From: Rugamonas brunnea
Lineage (GTDB): Bacteria > Pseudomonadota > Gammaproteobacteria > Burkholderiales > Burkholderiaceae_D
NCBI RefSeq assembly: GCF_014042345.1
Contig: NZ_JACEZT010000024.1
Coordinates: forward strand, 1 to 56,278
Direction: 5' to 3'
Length of the DNA: 56,278 bases
Part shown: piece after piece, positions 25,605 through 34,111 of the stretch
Numbering within the stretch: the stretch's first letter is position 1
Layout: each line of letters starts with the position of its first letter
Notes under the pieces: generated by a model
What the model was told of the DNA's origin: nothing
Database searches by the model: none
What the model saw: only the letters and a program-made list of their open reading frames with translations
Translations under genes and position numbers: made by a program

Positions 25605-26208
25605 CTACCGCAGTCGTCAAATGCTTCAACATGGCCGCGCACAACGCCTCCGACAACTTGGGGTCGTCAACCGCACGCGCAACGGTGGCGGCGCCGATCA
25701 GGGCGCACACCAGCGCCATCGCCCGTTCATGTGCCTGCGGCTGGCCCCAGTCAGGCGACTGGCGCGCGAACAGGTCGATCATCTCTTTGATATGCACGGT
25801 CGCGGCCCGCCGCACCTCCGGCGCCTGGCGCGGCATTTCCGAGCCCAGCGCGGAGACCGGGCAACCGGTCTCCATCGCGGCAATATGGTCGGCGGACAGG
25901 TAAGCCCGCATCATCGCTTGCAGTGCCTGCCCTTCCGGCGCACCGGCGGCCACCCGCGCCACCTTGGCGACCGCATCCGCGCCGGCGCGGTCGCCCGCCT
26001 CCGCCAACAAGGCATCGCGCGAGTCGAAATGCGCGTAGAACCCGCCGTGCGTGAGGCCGGCCTCCTTCATAATATCGGCCACCCCCGTGCCGTCATAGCC
26101 GCTGCGACGGATGACACGCGACGCCACCTCCACGATGCGCTCATGGGTGGCTTCCTTGCGGCTCACGGCCGGACGTTTGGGGGCTTTTTTCTGCATGATC
26201 GTTATCAT
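25600..26208 (-). CDS. TetR/AcrR-family transcriptional regulator
   Basis: The 202-residue protein has an N-terminal HTH: THERIVEVASRVIRRSGYDG, VADIMKEAGLTHGGFYAHF, DSRDALLAEA. The C-terminal domain contains GCPVSALGSEMPRQAPEVRR, a block found in regulators of oxidoreductase clusters. I prefer ATG 26208, which has GGAAGA at good spacing, to ATG 26196. It follows an alpha/beta hydrolase by 33 bp, and both probably start from the promoter at the 27171 operator. Its own start codon lies in an imperfect operator (26195-26208). It is a likely repressor for the ATGATGATCATCAT sites. The inducer is unknown. Confidence 0.92.
   Translation of the reverse strand: MITIMQKKAPKRPAVSRKEATHERIVEVASRVIRRSGYDGTGVADIMKEAGLTHGGFYAHFDSRDALLAEAGDRAGADAVAKVARVAAGAPEGQALQAMMRAYLSADHIAAMETGCPVSALGSEMPRQAPEVRRAATVHIKEMIDLFARQSPDWGQPQAHERAMALVCALIGAATVARAVDDPKLSEALCAAMLKHLTTAVA
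26195..26208. promoter_or_regulatory. Imperfect operator over the tetR start codon (site f)
   Basis: ATGATCGTTATCAT keeps the ATGAT/ATCAT arms of the 14-bp palindrome but differs in the centre. It covers the first codons of tetR, where binding would act as a roadblock. It may also be coincidence created by the codons. Confidence 0.35.
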
Positions 26209-26241
26209 ATACCATTTTCTTCCGTGGCGCTTGCACCGCCC

Positions 26242-27141
26242 CTATTGCGCCAGGAACGTCAACGCCTTGCGCACGAAGTCGGCGTGATGCTGGAATATCC
26301 CGCCGTGGCCGGCGTCGGGATAGATGATGAGCTGCGCGCCCGGGATGCGACGCGCCATGTCGTGGCTCAGCGCGGTGCGCACCATGATGTCGTTATCGCC
26401 GTTCGCGATCAGGACCGGCATGCGCAAGCGGTCCAGTTCCTGCGGCGCATGCCTGCCCCACGCATGGATCGCCATGAGTTGGCGCACAAAGGCGCGCAGT
26501 GTCGGCCCCTTGTCGCGATCACGCTGACGTTCCCGCAACCTGGCAAGAAAGTCGCGCGCCGCCCGCCGCCCATTGGTGGTGGAAGTAAAGAACAAATAGG
26601 TCTTGGGATCGCGCAACGTCAGCAACCCCTTGAGCACCAGAGGCCACGATATGGCGCCAACCTGGTCGATACCGCGCCCGCCGGCGGGCCCGGTGCCCGC
26701 GAGGATCAGCTTGCGCACCAGTTGCGGCGCTTTCAGCGCGATGTCCTGAGCAACGAAGCCGCCCAGCGAAAAGCCGAGCAGATCGACCTGCCCGATGCCC
26801 AGCGCGGCAATTAGCGCGATGGTGTCGTTCGCCATCTCGTCCACGGTGAGCGGCGCCTTGCCGCCCGACAAGCCGATGCCGCGGTAGTCGATCGCAATCA
26901 CGCGGCGCTCGCGGGCCAGGCCGTCGACGACGCGCGGGTCAAAGTTATCCAGCACCGCCCCCCAGTGGTTGAGCAAAACCAGCGGCGCGCCGCCTGCCAT
27001 GCCCAGCTCACGGAAAGCAAAGGTGGTCCCGGCCACGTCGACCAGTCTGTTACGCGCCCCGGCGAAGGAAGCGGACACGTCGGCACGCGCAAGGACGGCA
27101 TGCTCGGCCGGACTGGTGGCCAACAGCGCTTCGAAGGTCAT
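26242..27141 (-). CDS. Alpha/beta hydrolase
   Basis: The 299-residue cytoplasmic protein (no signal peptide) has VLLNHWGAVLDNFDPRVVDG in the oxyanion region, the nucleophile elbow LLGFSLGGFVAQ (Ser 125), the acid region ANGDNDIMV and the His of PDAGHGGIFQHH. It is a paralogue of the hydrolase at 41069-42028, sharing VDLLGFS-type blocks and the whole C-terminal third. Such enzymes cleave esters, lactones or C-C bonds of ring-fission products. AAAAGGAG precedes the start. It is the first gene of the hydrolase-tetR pair, directly downstream of a perfect operator at 27171-27184. Confidence 0.9.
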   Translation of the reverse strand: MTFEALLATSPAEHAVLARADVSASFAGARNRLVDVAGTTFAFRELGMAGGAPLVLLNHWGAVLDNFDPRVVDGLARERRVIAIDYRGIGLSGGKAPLTVDEMANDTIALIAALGIGQVDLLGFSLGGFVAQDIALKAPQLVRKLILAGTGPAGGRGIDQVGAISWPLVLKGLLTLRDPKTYLFFTSTTNGRRAARDFLARLRERQRDRDKGPTLRAFVRQLMAIHAWGRHAPQELDRLRMPVLIANGDNDIMVRTALSHDMARRIPGAQLIIYPDAGHGGIFQHHADFVRKALTFLAQ

Positions 27142-27170
27142 GATCGTTACTCCTTTTAGTTCAAGTATAT

Positions 27171-27184
27171 ATGATGATCATCAT
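27171..27184. promoter_or_regulatory. Putative TetR operator (site g), perfect core
   Basis: ATGATGATCATCAT is an exact copy of the 14-bp palindrome within TATATG...CATAATT, 30 bp upstream of the hydrolase-tetR pair. It is well placed for autoregulation of the regulator. Confidence 0.75.
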
Positions 27185-27271
27185 AATTTACAGCAAAAAA
27201 CAAAACAACACCAACTCGCCCGGCCGCGCGCGTGAGACGGGCGTCGTTCAAAACCCAAGATTGGACGAGGT

Positions 27272-28987
27272 CTAGGCGTGGGCGGCCGCTTGGACGCTCA
27301 ACCAGGGCGGCACGGCGTCGCCCATCCGTGGCGCCGGCAAGGCGGTCGCCGTCGTCCCAGCCGCTTGCGCATCGTCCAATTTAAACAGGTAGACCGCCGT
27401 CATCAACTCGCCCGCCAAACGTTGCAGAACTTCAGAGGCGGCCGTAGCCTCCTCGACCAGCGATGCATTTTGCTGCGTCACTTCATCCAATTTCCGCATC
27501 GCCACGTTGATCTGATCGAGTCCGGCCGCTTGTTCCGCGCCAGCCGCGCTGATCTCGCGCATCACATCCGTGACCAGCCCGACCCCGGTAACGATTTCGT
27601 CCATGGTGACGCCGGCCTGCTCGACCAGCTTGCCGCCGGCCGCCATGCTGGCCACCGAGCCGCCTATCAGCGACTTGATCTCCTTGGCCGCGCTGGCCGA
27701 ACGATGGGCCAGCGTCCTCACTTCGGCCGCGACGACGGCGAAGCCACGTCCTTCCGCGCCGGCGCGCGCCGCCTCCACGGCCGCGTTCAACGCCAGGATA
27801 TTGGTTTGAAACGCAATGCCATCGATGACGGCGATGATGTCGACAATGCGCTGGGCCGATGCGTTCATCGCGCTCATGGTCGAGACCACCTGGTCGATCA
27901 CTTCCCCGCCCTTGCGCGCGATCTCGGAGGCCGAGATCGCCAGTTGATTGGCGTGACGCGCGCGTTCCGAATTTTCCTTGACCGTCGCGATCAAACCAAA
28001 GATCGACGCCGTGGTCTGTTCCAACGTCGCTGCCTGCTGCTCGGTGCGCACCGACAGATGGCCGTTGCCGATCGCGATCTCGCGCGAGGCGGTGGCGATG
28101 GTATCGGTGCCAGAGCGCACCCTGCCCACAATGTGCGCCAGGCTGCCATTCATGTCCTTGAGCGCCAGCATCAATTGCCCCGTCTCGTCCGTCGAGCGCG
28201 CCTCGACGGTGAATGCGAGATCGCCATCGGCGACCCGCCGCGCCACCTTCACGGCATTGCGCAGGGGCACGGTGACGCTACGGGTGAGCCACCACGCACC
28301 CGCCCCACACACCAGCAGGGCAAGGGAGGTCATCGAGAACATCAGCCCATACCCGCGTTGCCGGGCGCGATCGCCGTCGTCGGTTGCCGCTTTCGCGTAG
28401 GCCTGGTTGAGCGCGATCAGCGCATCGAGCTGGGATTGGATGCGCTGGCTCTGGCGGCGCAGCAGGCCATCGAAGTTAGCGAACTCCACCGTACCCACCA
28501 TCATGCGCCGCCAGTCGTTCTCGTCGGTCAGGCGTTTGAGCGCGTCGACCGTGGCCGCGTTGGACTCCAGGTAAATCTTCCAGTCCGCTTGCAGTAACCG
28601 CCATTTGTCCCGCTCCTCCTGGGCCTTGGGCAAGTGCTGGTACTGATCGAAATAGCGCTGCGCCTGCGCGTCGGCGTCGAGTTTGGTCTTGAGCACCTCA
28701 GAAAAATAGGCCTTGCCCTCCTCAACCCCGACGGATTTGTCCTCCATCGCGTCGTAGGCGGCCGCGTTGAAACTCATCACGTTGCGGTTCTCCGATATCG
28801 AGACGAGCTGCCAGGTCCGCATGCGCAGCAGATTCAGGATCGCGGGCAGGCGCTCGCCGCTCAGTGTGCCCAATTGCTCACCAACGCTGCGGGTCGCCAG
28901 CCAGCCGGACCCCGCGACGATCAACAGCAGCAGCATGACCGTCCCGAAAAACACCATCAGCTTCACTCTGATCGAAAAATTGCGCAT
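27272..28987 (-). CDS. Methyl-accepting chemotaxis protein
   Basis: From ATG 28987, with a strong AAGGAGGAG site, the receptor has 571 residues. A first membrane helix lies at about residues 10-30. A periplasmic four-helix-bundle domain follows to about 195, a second helix near 200-220 (MFSMTSLALLVCGAGAWWLT), HAMP (RNAVKVARRVADGDLAFTVE) and the signalling domain. That domain has the hairpin tip IDGIAFQTNILALNAAVEAA and EGRGFAVVAAEVRTLA. The ligand cannot be inferred. Its position between the hydrolase-tetR pair and the large RND operon suggests chemotaxis toward the locus's substrate, but it has its own upstream region after a terminator. Confidence 0.93.
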   Translation of the reverse strand: MRNFSIRVKLMVFFGTVMLLLLIVAGSGWLATRSVGEQLGTLSGERLPAILNLLRMRTWQLVSISENRNVMSFNAAAYDAMEDKSVGVEEGKAYFSEVLKTKLDADAQAQRYFDQYQHLPKAQEERDKWRLLQADWKIYLESNAATVDALKRLTDENDWRRMMVGTVEFANFDGLLRRQSQRIQSQLDALIALNQAYAKAATDDGDRARQRGYGLMFSMTSLALLVCGAGAWWLTRSVTVPLRNAVKVARRVADGDLAFTVEARSTDETGQLMLALKDMNGSLAHIVGRVRSGTDTIATASREIAIGNGHLSVRTEQQAATLEQTTASIFGLIATVKENSERARHANQLAISASEIARKGGEVIDQVVSTMSAMNASAQRIVDIIAVIDGIAFQTNILALNAAVEAARAGAEGRGFAVVAAEVRTLAHRSASAAKEIKSLIGGSVASMAAGGKLVEQAGVTMDEIVTGVGLVTDVMREISAAGAEQAAGLDQINVAMRKLDEVTQQNASLVEEATAASEVLQRLAGELMTAVYLFKLDDAQAAGTTATALPAPRMGDAVPPWLSVQAAAHA

Positions 28988-29052
28988 ACAACTACTCCTC
29001 CTTGTTTGACTTGGTTTTGCATTGCCATCGCGACGGGGCGCGTTCAATTCAA

Positions 29053-29083
29053 GAAAAAAAACCAGACCTGATCACAGGCCTGG
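29053..29083 (-). terminator. Intrinsic terminator of the RND operon
   Basis: CCAGACCTG (29062-29070) and CAGGCCTGG (29075-29083) pair at 8 of 9 positions plus one wobble, with a 4-nt loop. On the minus strand a T-rich tract follows (29053-29061). It lies 40 bp after the RND stop and before the chemoreceptor gene. Confidence 0.8.
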
Positions 29084-29122
29084 CAAACCATCTGCGACAG
29101 ATGGAGGGAGACATAACTTTGC

Positions 29123-31522
29123 TTAGCCGCTCACCGCCGGCGTACTGGTGCGCGCCGCGCCGGACGCCCCCAGCAGCGATACCAGCGCCGGCAGCATGAC
29201 GATCGCGCCGACCATATTCCACAAGAACATGAACGCCAGCAGCAGCCCCATGTCCGCCTGGAACTTGATGTCCGAGAACACCCAGGTCGCGACTCCCAAC
29301 GCCAGCATCACGCCGGTCACCGCGATCGCCGTGCCGGTGGTCTTAAGCGTTTCGAAATAGGCCTGCTTGAGCGTGTGGCCACGGTCCAGGTAGTGTTCGA
29401 GGCGGTTGTAGATGTAAATGCCATAATCGACACCGATCCCGACCCCGAGCGCGATCACGGGCAAGGTGGCGACCTTGACCCCCAGCCCGAGTTTGGCCAT
29501 GATGGCTTCGCACAGCACCGAGGTGATGTACAACGGCAGCATGACCGCGACGGTCACGCGCCAGCTCCTGAACTCCCACCAGACCAGCAAGGCGACGATG
29601 CCATAGACCAGCAGCAGCATTTGCACCTCGGCCTGCTTGATGACGATATTGGTCGCCGCCTCGATGCCGGCATTGCCCGCCGCCAGGACGAAGCGCATGT
29701 CCTGATTGCTGTGTTCGGCCGAGAATTTCTCCGCCGCCTGCACCACGCGCGACAGCGTGGCCGCCTTGTGATCGGACAGCGACAGCATCACGGGGACCAT
29801 CGAACAATCGTTGTTGTTCAGATCGCTGGGCAGGGAGCGGTGCGCCTCGTTGCTGATATAGCGATCACGGCTGATCGCCGACCATTTCAGGTTGCCACCA
29901 TTGCTGGCGGCGATCATTTTCTTCATGCCGGTGAACAGCGACACGGTCGATTCGACCCCCGGCAGATTCTCCATTTCCCACTGCAGGCGCTCGACCGCCG
30001 CCGCCACCGGATACGACGCGCACTCGCCCGGCCTGGTCGTCACCATGACCACGAACACGTCCGGACTGGACGAGTAATGTGCCACCGTGTACGCGTTGTC
30101 CCGGTTGTAACGCGAGGTGCTGCGCAGCTCCGGGGCGCCGGGATCGAGGTCGCCGATCTTCAGGTCGCGGCTGCAGGTCCAGGCCACGCCCAGTATCACC
30201 AGCGCGATCAGGGCCACCACGCGCGCCACGCGCGGCTCGGTGACGCGCGACAAGGTGCGCGCCACCCGGTGCGCGCTGCGCGCCTTGCGCTCCTGCTTGC
30301 GCAGGCAGGCCGGCGAAACACCCACGTAGGACATCAGGATGGGCAGCAGGAACATCTTAGTGAAAATGATCACGAACACGCCCACGCTGGCGCCGATGGC
30401 CAGCTCACGGATCACGCCGATGTCGATCACCATCAAGGTCGAGAAGCCGACCACGTCGCACAGCAGCGCCACCGAACCGGGAATGAACAGCAAGCGGAAC
30501 GTGGCCTTCGCCGCCGCCATGTTCGAGCGGCCGCCATGCACCTCGGACGCCATGGTGTTGATGTTCTGCACCGCATGGCTGACGCCGATGGCGAAGGTCA
30601 GGAAGGGAATCAATATCGAATAGGGATTCATACCGAAGCCGAGCAGGCTGACTATCCCCATCTGCCAGATCACCGCCAGGCTGCAGCACAGGATCGTGAC
30701 GGCCGTGCTGCGCAGGCAGCGCGAGTACGCGTACAGCAGCACGCAGGCCAGCACGAAGGTGATCGCGAAGAACAAGCCGATCGCGCGGGCGCCGTGGATC
30801 AGGTCGCCGACCACCTTGGCGAAGCCGGTCACGTGGATCTTGATGCCGCCATTCTCATACTTTTGCCGGATCAGCCGTTCCAGCCTGTCGGAAAACTGGC
30901 CGTAGTCCAGCTTTTCGCCCGTCTGAGGGTCCAGTTCAAGCAAAGGCGCCATGATGATGGTCGAGCGGTGATCGTTGGCCACCAGGTTGCCGATCTGGCC
31001 GGAGCGGACCACATTGGTCTTCACCTGTTCCAGCTTGTCCGGCGAACCGTCGAAGCCGTCCGGCACGATATGGCCGGCGGTCATCCCCTCCTCTGTCACC
31101 TCGAACCACATGACGTTCGGCGTCCACAGCGAGCGCATGTTGCTGCGGTCGACGCCTGGAATATAGAACACCTCGTCGGTGATCTTACGCAGGGTGTCGA
31201 GATAGTCCTGGCTGTAGATGTCGCCCCGTTTGTTCTCGACGGCGATCCGCACGACGTTGCCAAGCGGCCGCAGTTCGTTCTCGTACTTCAGGTAATTGGC
31301 GATGTAGGGATGCGACGCCGGGATCATGTTCTGGAAGCTGGCGTCCGATTTCAGCTTCAGGATCTGAAAGCCAAGCAGGACCGATACCAGCACGAAGAAC
31401 AGGATCACCTTCAGCCGATGGCCGAACAGAATCGGCTCGAACAGCCGTTCAACGCGGCCGACGTTCTCGTGATGGACGACGGCTTGCACCGGGGGGCGCG
31501 GCAAAGGCATCTTCCGGCTCAT
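29123..31522 (-). CDS. RND-superfamily transporter (MMPL/SSD type)
   Basis: The 799-residue protein has two repeats, each a single helix, a large periplasmic loop and a five-helix bundle, about 12 helices in all. VILFFVLVSVLLGFQILKL is the first helix. The second half contains VIALGVGIGVDYGIYIYNRL, the acidic proton-relay helix typical of MMPL/HpnN-type proteins. Such single-component RNDs move lipids or other hydrophobic compounds. It is the last of four genes: DUF1302, DUF1329, Ycf48-like, RND. Its ATG overlaps the preceding stop (ATGA). The direction of transport and substrate are inferred only. Confidence 0.9.
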   Translation of the reverse strand: MSRKMPLPRPPVQAVVHHENVGRVERLFEPILFGHRLKVILFFVLVSVLLGFQILKLKSDASFQNMIPASHPYIANYLKYENELRPLGNVVRIAVENKRGDIYSQDYLDTLRKITDEVFYIPGVDRSNMRSLWTPNVMWFEVTEEGMTAGHIVPDGFDGSPDKLEQVKTNVVRSGQIGNLVANDHRSTIIMAPLLELDPQTGEKLDYGQFSDRLERLIRQKYENGGIKIHVTGFAKVVGDLIHGARAIGLFFAITFVLACVLLYAYSRCLRSTAVTILCCSLAVIWQMGIVSLLGFGMNPYSILIPFLTFAIGVSHAVQNINTMASEVHGGRSNMAAAKATFRLLFIPGSVALLCDVVGFSTLMVIDIGVIRELAIGASVGVFVIIFTKMFLLPILMSYVGVSPACLRKQERKARSAHRVARTLSRVTEPRVARVVALIALVILGVAWTCSRDLKIGDLDPGAPELRSTSRYNRDNAYTVAHYSSSPDVFVVMVTTRPGECASYPVAAAVERLQWEMENLPGVESTVSLFTGMKKMIAASNGGNLKWSAISRDRYISNEAHRSLPSDLNNNDCSMVPVMLSLSDHKAATLSRVVQAAEKFSAEHSNQDMRFVLAAGNAGIEAATNIVIKQAEVQMLLLVYGIVALLVWWEFRSWRVTVAVMLPLYITSVLCEAIMAKLGLGVKVATLPVIALGVGIGVDYGIYIYNRLEHYLDRGHTLKQAYFETLKTTGTAIAVTGVMLALGVATWVFSDIKFQADMGLLLAFMFLWNMVGAIVMLPALVSLLGASGAARTSTPAVSG

Positions 31523-32658
31523 GGCTGCCCCGCTCCGGTGGCGCCCTGCACGCTCACGCGCCGGGTTCCGCTGGCGCCCGCGACGAGGTAGGCGTCCTTG
31601 CCGGCCGGCGTCATGGCGGCCACCGGCATGCCGGCACCCTTTCCTCCCGGCGTAAAGCGCAGGCCCTGGTCTTGACTGCGCCAGAACCTGCCGTCATAGG
31701 TGAGCAGCGTGACGCCGCCGTCCGGCGCGACAAGGCCGGACACCAGCGGCTTCTTCTCCGCCAGCGCGACCGCTTGCCAGTGTGCGCCGTCATCCACCGA
31801 ACGGAACACCCGGCCGCCGAAGCCGAACGCGATCAGGACTTCCCGTCCCGCCGCAGGCACGCCCAGCACGCCGTAAAGCTGGCCCGGATAGCCTGTGTCT
31901 AGGGTGGCCCAACTGGCGCCGCCATCGATGGAACGGTAGACCCGCCCCGCTTCGCCGGCGATCAGCAACGCCCCTTGGCCCGTGACCGAGATCGCGTTGT
32001 AGTGCAGGTTGTCGGGATTGGCGATGTGTTCGCGCCAGAGCGCCCAGCTGCGTCCGCCGTCGAGCGTGTGGAAGAGCTGGCCGAACGAGCCAACCGCGAT
32101 GCCCTCCGACGTGTTCCTGAACCAGACATCGAACAGGGGACGCGACGGCCCGAATTTCGCGCCGGCCTGCGCGTCCTCGAGCGCCCGTTGCGCTTCCTGC
32201 GTCGCGGAATCGGCGCCGGTCACCGCGCGCGCCGCCTGCAAACGCCGCTGCGCCTCGGCGACCACCAGCGCATTGGCGCGATTGCCGTCGAACTGCTTGG
32301 TCCAGCGGCCACCGCCGTCGTCGCTGTGCAGGATGACGCCGTCGTGGCCGACGGCCCAACCGTTCTGGGGCGTGGGGAAGAAGACCGCCGTCAGGGTCAC
32401 GGACACGGGCACTTCGGCTTGCCGCCAGGAGCTGCCCTTCGTGTCCGAGTAGAGGATGATGCCGTGTTCGCCCACGGCGACCAGCCGGCCGCCGGCGCTG
32501 ACGACGTCCAGCAGCATCGCGCCGGACGCCTTCGGCGCCCGGAACGCCGGGGTATCGAGTCGGTCGCCATCGGCCTGCGCCAGCGGCGCTGCGACAGCGA
32601 TCGCAAAGCAGGCGAGCAGCCGCAAGCCCATGCGGCCAATCTCAGTTGTATGAATCAT
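31519..32658 (-). CDS. Ycf48-like beta-propeller protein, exported
   Basis: The 379-residue protein has a signal peptide (MGLRLLACFAIAVAAPLAQA after a short leader) and repeated BNR/Ycf48-type blades: VAVGEHGIILYSDTKGSSW, GWAVGHDGVILHSDDGGGRW, LFHTLDGGRSWALW and VYRSIDGGASWATLDTGYPG. The repeats build a seven-bladed propeller that probably scaffolds partner proteins in the periplasm. The family is known from photosystem II assembly, but proteobacterial members regularly accompany RND and DUF1302/DUF1329 genes. Its stop overlaps the RND start, suggesting the two products work together. No catalytic function is evident. Confidence 0.87.
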   Translation of the reverse strand: MIHTTEIGRMGLRLLACFAIAVAAPLAQADGDRLDTPAFRAPKASGAMLLDVVSAGGRLVAVGEHGIILYSDTKGSSWRQAEVPVSVTLTAVFFPTPQNGWAVGHDGVILHSDDGGGRWTKQFDGNRANALVVAEAQRRLQAARAVTGADSATQEAQRALEDAQAGAKFGPSRPLFDVWFRNTSEGIAVGSFGQLFHTLDGGRSWALWREHIANPDNLHYNAISVTGQGALLIAGEAGRVYRSIDGGASWATLDTGYPGQLYGVLGVPAAGREVLIAFGFGGRVFRSVDDGAHWQAVALAEKKPLVSGLVAPDGGVTLLTYDGRFWRSQDQGLRFTPGGKGAGMPVAAMTPAGKDAYLVAGASGTRRVSVQGATGAGQP

Positions 32659-32744
32659 GAGAATACTTGTAGATTAAGTCATCGGAAGGGAGCAGGCGTG
32701 GCCGCGCCACCGCGAGCGGATGGCGCGGCCGACTGGACGCCGCT

Positions 32745-34094
32745 TTAGTTCGCGAACCGGCGCATGGCGTCGGTGGAGAAGGCGGCGACGTCGAATTTCT
32801 CGTTGTACTTCATCGGCTTGGAGGCGTTGATCAGATTACTGACCATGTAGCGGCGGGCCTGCAGGTCATATTGCACGCCGCACGCCACGCCGATGGTCTG
32901 CGCATCGTAGAATTGCATCGCGTGCATCTCCCGCACCCGCCACAGCTCCTTGCGGCCATCGTAGATATCGACGTGGGCGAGCTGCCAGCTATCCTCGTCC
33001 AGGTAAAACACCCGCTTGCCGTAGATATGGCGCTTGCCCTCCTTCAGCGTCGACTCCACCACCCAGACGCGGTGCAACTCGTAGCGCACCAGGTCCTGGT
33101 TCATATGACCGGGCCGGACCACATCGTTCGCCTGCACGTTCTTGTCGACCAGGCGGTAGTTGTTGTAAGGGATGAGCATCTCCTTCTTGCCCACCAGCTT
33201 CCAATCGAAACGGTCCGGCGCGCCATTGAAGCCGTCGTAATCGTCGGCGGTGCCCAGGCCGTCCTCGCCCGGGCCGGGGGAATCATAGGAAATCTCCGGT
33301 GCCCGCATCACGCGGCGCGATCCTGGATTGTAGGTCCACGCGAGGCGGGGCTCCTTGACCTGGTCCATGGTCTCATGCAGGAGCAAGGCGGTGCCTGCCT
33401 GGCTGGACGGCGCCGTATCGCCACGCAGGTAATAGAACAGGCGGTTGGGTTCCGCGTTCTTCACATACGCGGCCGAACCCAGGTATTCGATCCGCGACAC
33501 CGGGGTGAAATTGCCATTGGTCTGCACCGGGAAAATTTTGCTGTAGCGAACGAAGCCCTCGCCCCGATAGCGCGCGAGGTAATTCCAGATCGCCTCCAGG
33601 CCGCTTTTCGGCATCGGGAACGGCACGCTGGAGTTCTTCACGTTGCGCAGGCCGTTGCCGCCTTCCGCCAGGGCCGCCTTGGCGGCCTCCGCCTTTATGT
33701 TGTCGTACTCGTGCTGCGGCAAGGCCGCCGTGCGATGGCTGGGATAGACCACCATCTTGTAGGTCGGCATGCGCTTGAGCATTTCGATCTGGCCGGGCGG
33801 CAGCTTGTCCTGGTATTGCGCCACATTGGCCGCCGTCACCGTGAACAGCGGTTTGTCGGCCGCGAACGGATCGGCATAGGCGGCGGTCGCGTCGAGGCCG
33901 GCCGGACGGGTGGCCAGCCCGCCCTCCCATTTCGGAATGGCGCCATCCTTGTTGCCGGCCTTCTCGGCGCCCGTCGGCGTCAGGTCCTTGCCCAGGTGCT
34001 CGAGTTCCTGCGCGTTCAGCGCGGCGAACGCGCCGCCGGAAGCGGCGGCCAGGCCGGCCAGCAAAGTCAGCGACCACAGTGGTTTGCGATGCAT
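32745..34094 (-). CDS. DUF1329 protein, exported (LolB-like fold family)
   Basis: The 449-residue protein opens with a signal peptide (MHRKPLWSLTLLAGLAAASG, then GAFAA) and continues LEHLGKDLTPTGAEKAGN and GAIPKWEGGL, the hallmark of DUF1329. Later blocks include AWTYNPGSRRVMRAPEISYD, IPYNNYRLVDKNVQAND and RHIYGKRVFYLDEDSWQL. The family has been compared to the lipid-carrying LolA/LolB fold, which suggests binding of a hydrophobic molecule in the periplasm. It lies 17 bp after DUF1302, its constant partner. AAGGAGACGAAAC supports the start at 34094. Confidence 0.9.
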   Translation of the reverse strand: MHRKPLWSLTLLAGLAAASGGAFAALNAQELEHLGKDLTPTGAEKAGNKDGAIPKWEGGLATRPAGLDATAAYADPFAADKPLFTVTAANVAQYQDKLPPGQIEMLKRMPTYKMVVYPSHRTAALPQHEYDNIKAEAAKAALAEGGNGLRNVKNSSVPFPMPKSGLEAIWNYLARYRGEGFVRYSKIFPVQTNGNFTPVSRIEYLGSAAYVKNAEPNRLFYYLRGDTAPSSQAGTALLLHETMDQVKEPRLAWTYNPGSRRVMRAPEISYDSPGPGEDGLGTADDYDGFNGAPDRFDWKLVGKKEMLIPYNNYRLVDKNVQANDVVRPGHMNQDLVRYELHRVWVVESTLKEGKRHIYGKRVFYLDEDSWQLAHVDIYDGRKELWRVREMHAMQFYDAQTIGVACGVQYDLQARRYMVSNLINASKPMKYNEKFDVAAFSTDAMRRFAN

Positions 34095-34111
34095 GTTTCG
34101 TCTCCTTGATT

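Noticed and set aside
29375..31591. Long plus-strand open frame (738 codons) opposite the RND gene
   Set aside because: It is a GC-rich antisense frame with His/Arg/Gln-heavy composition, no known domain, and lies fully over a gene with clear RND features.
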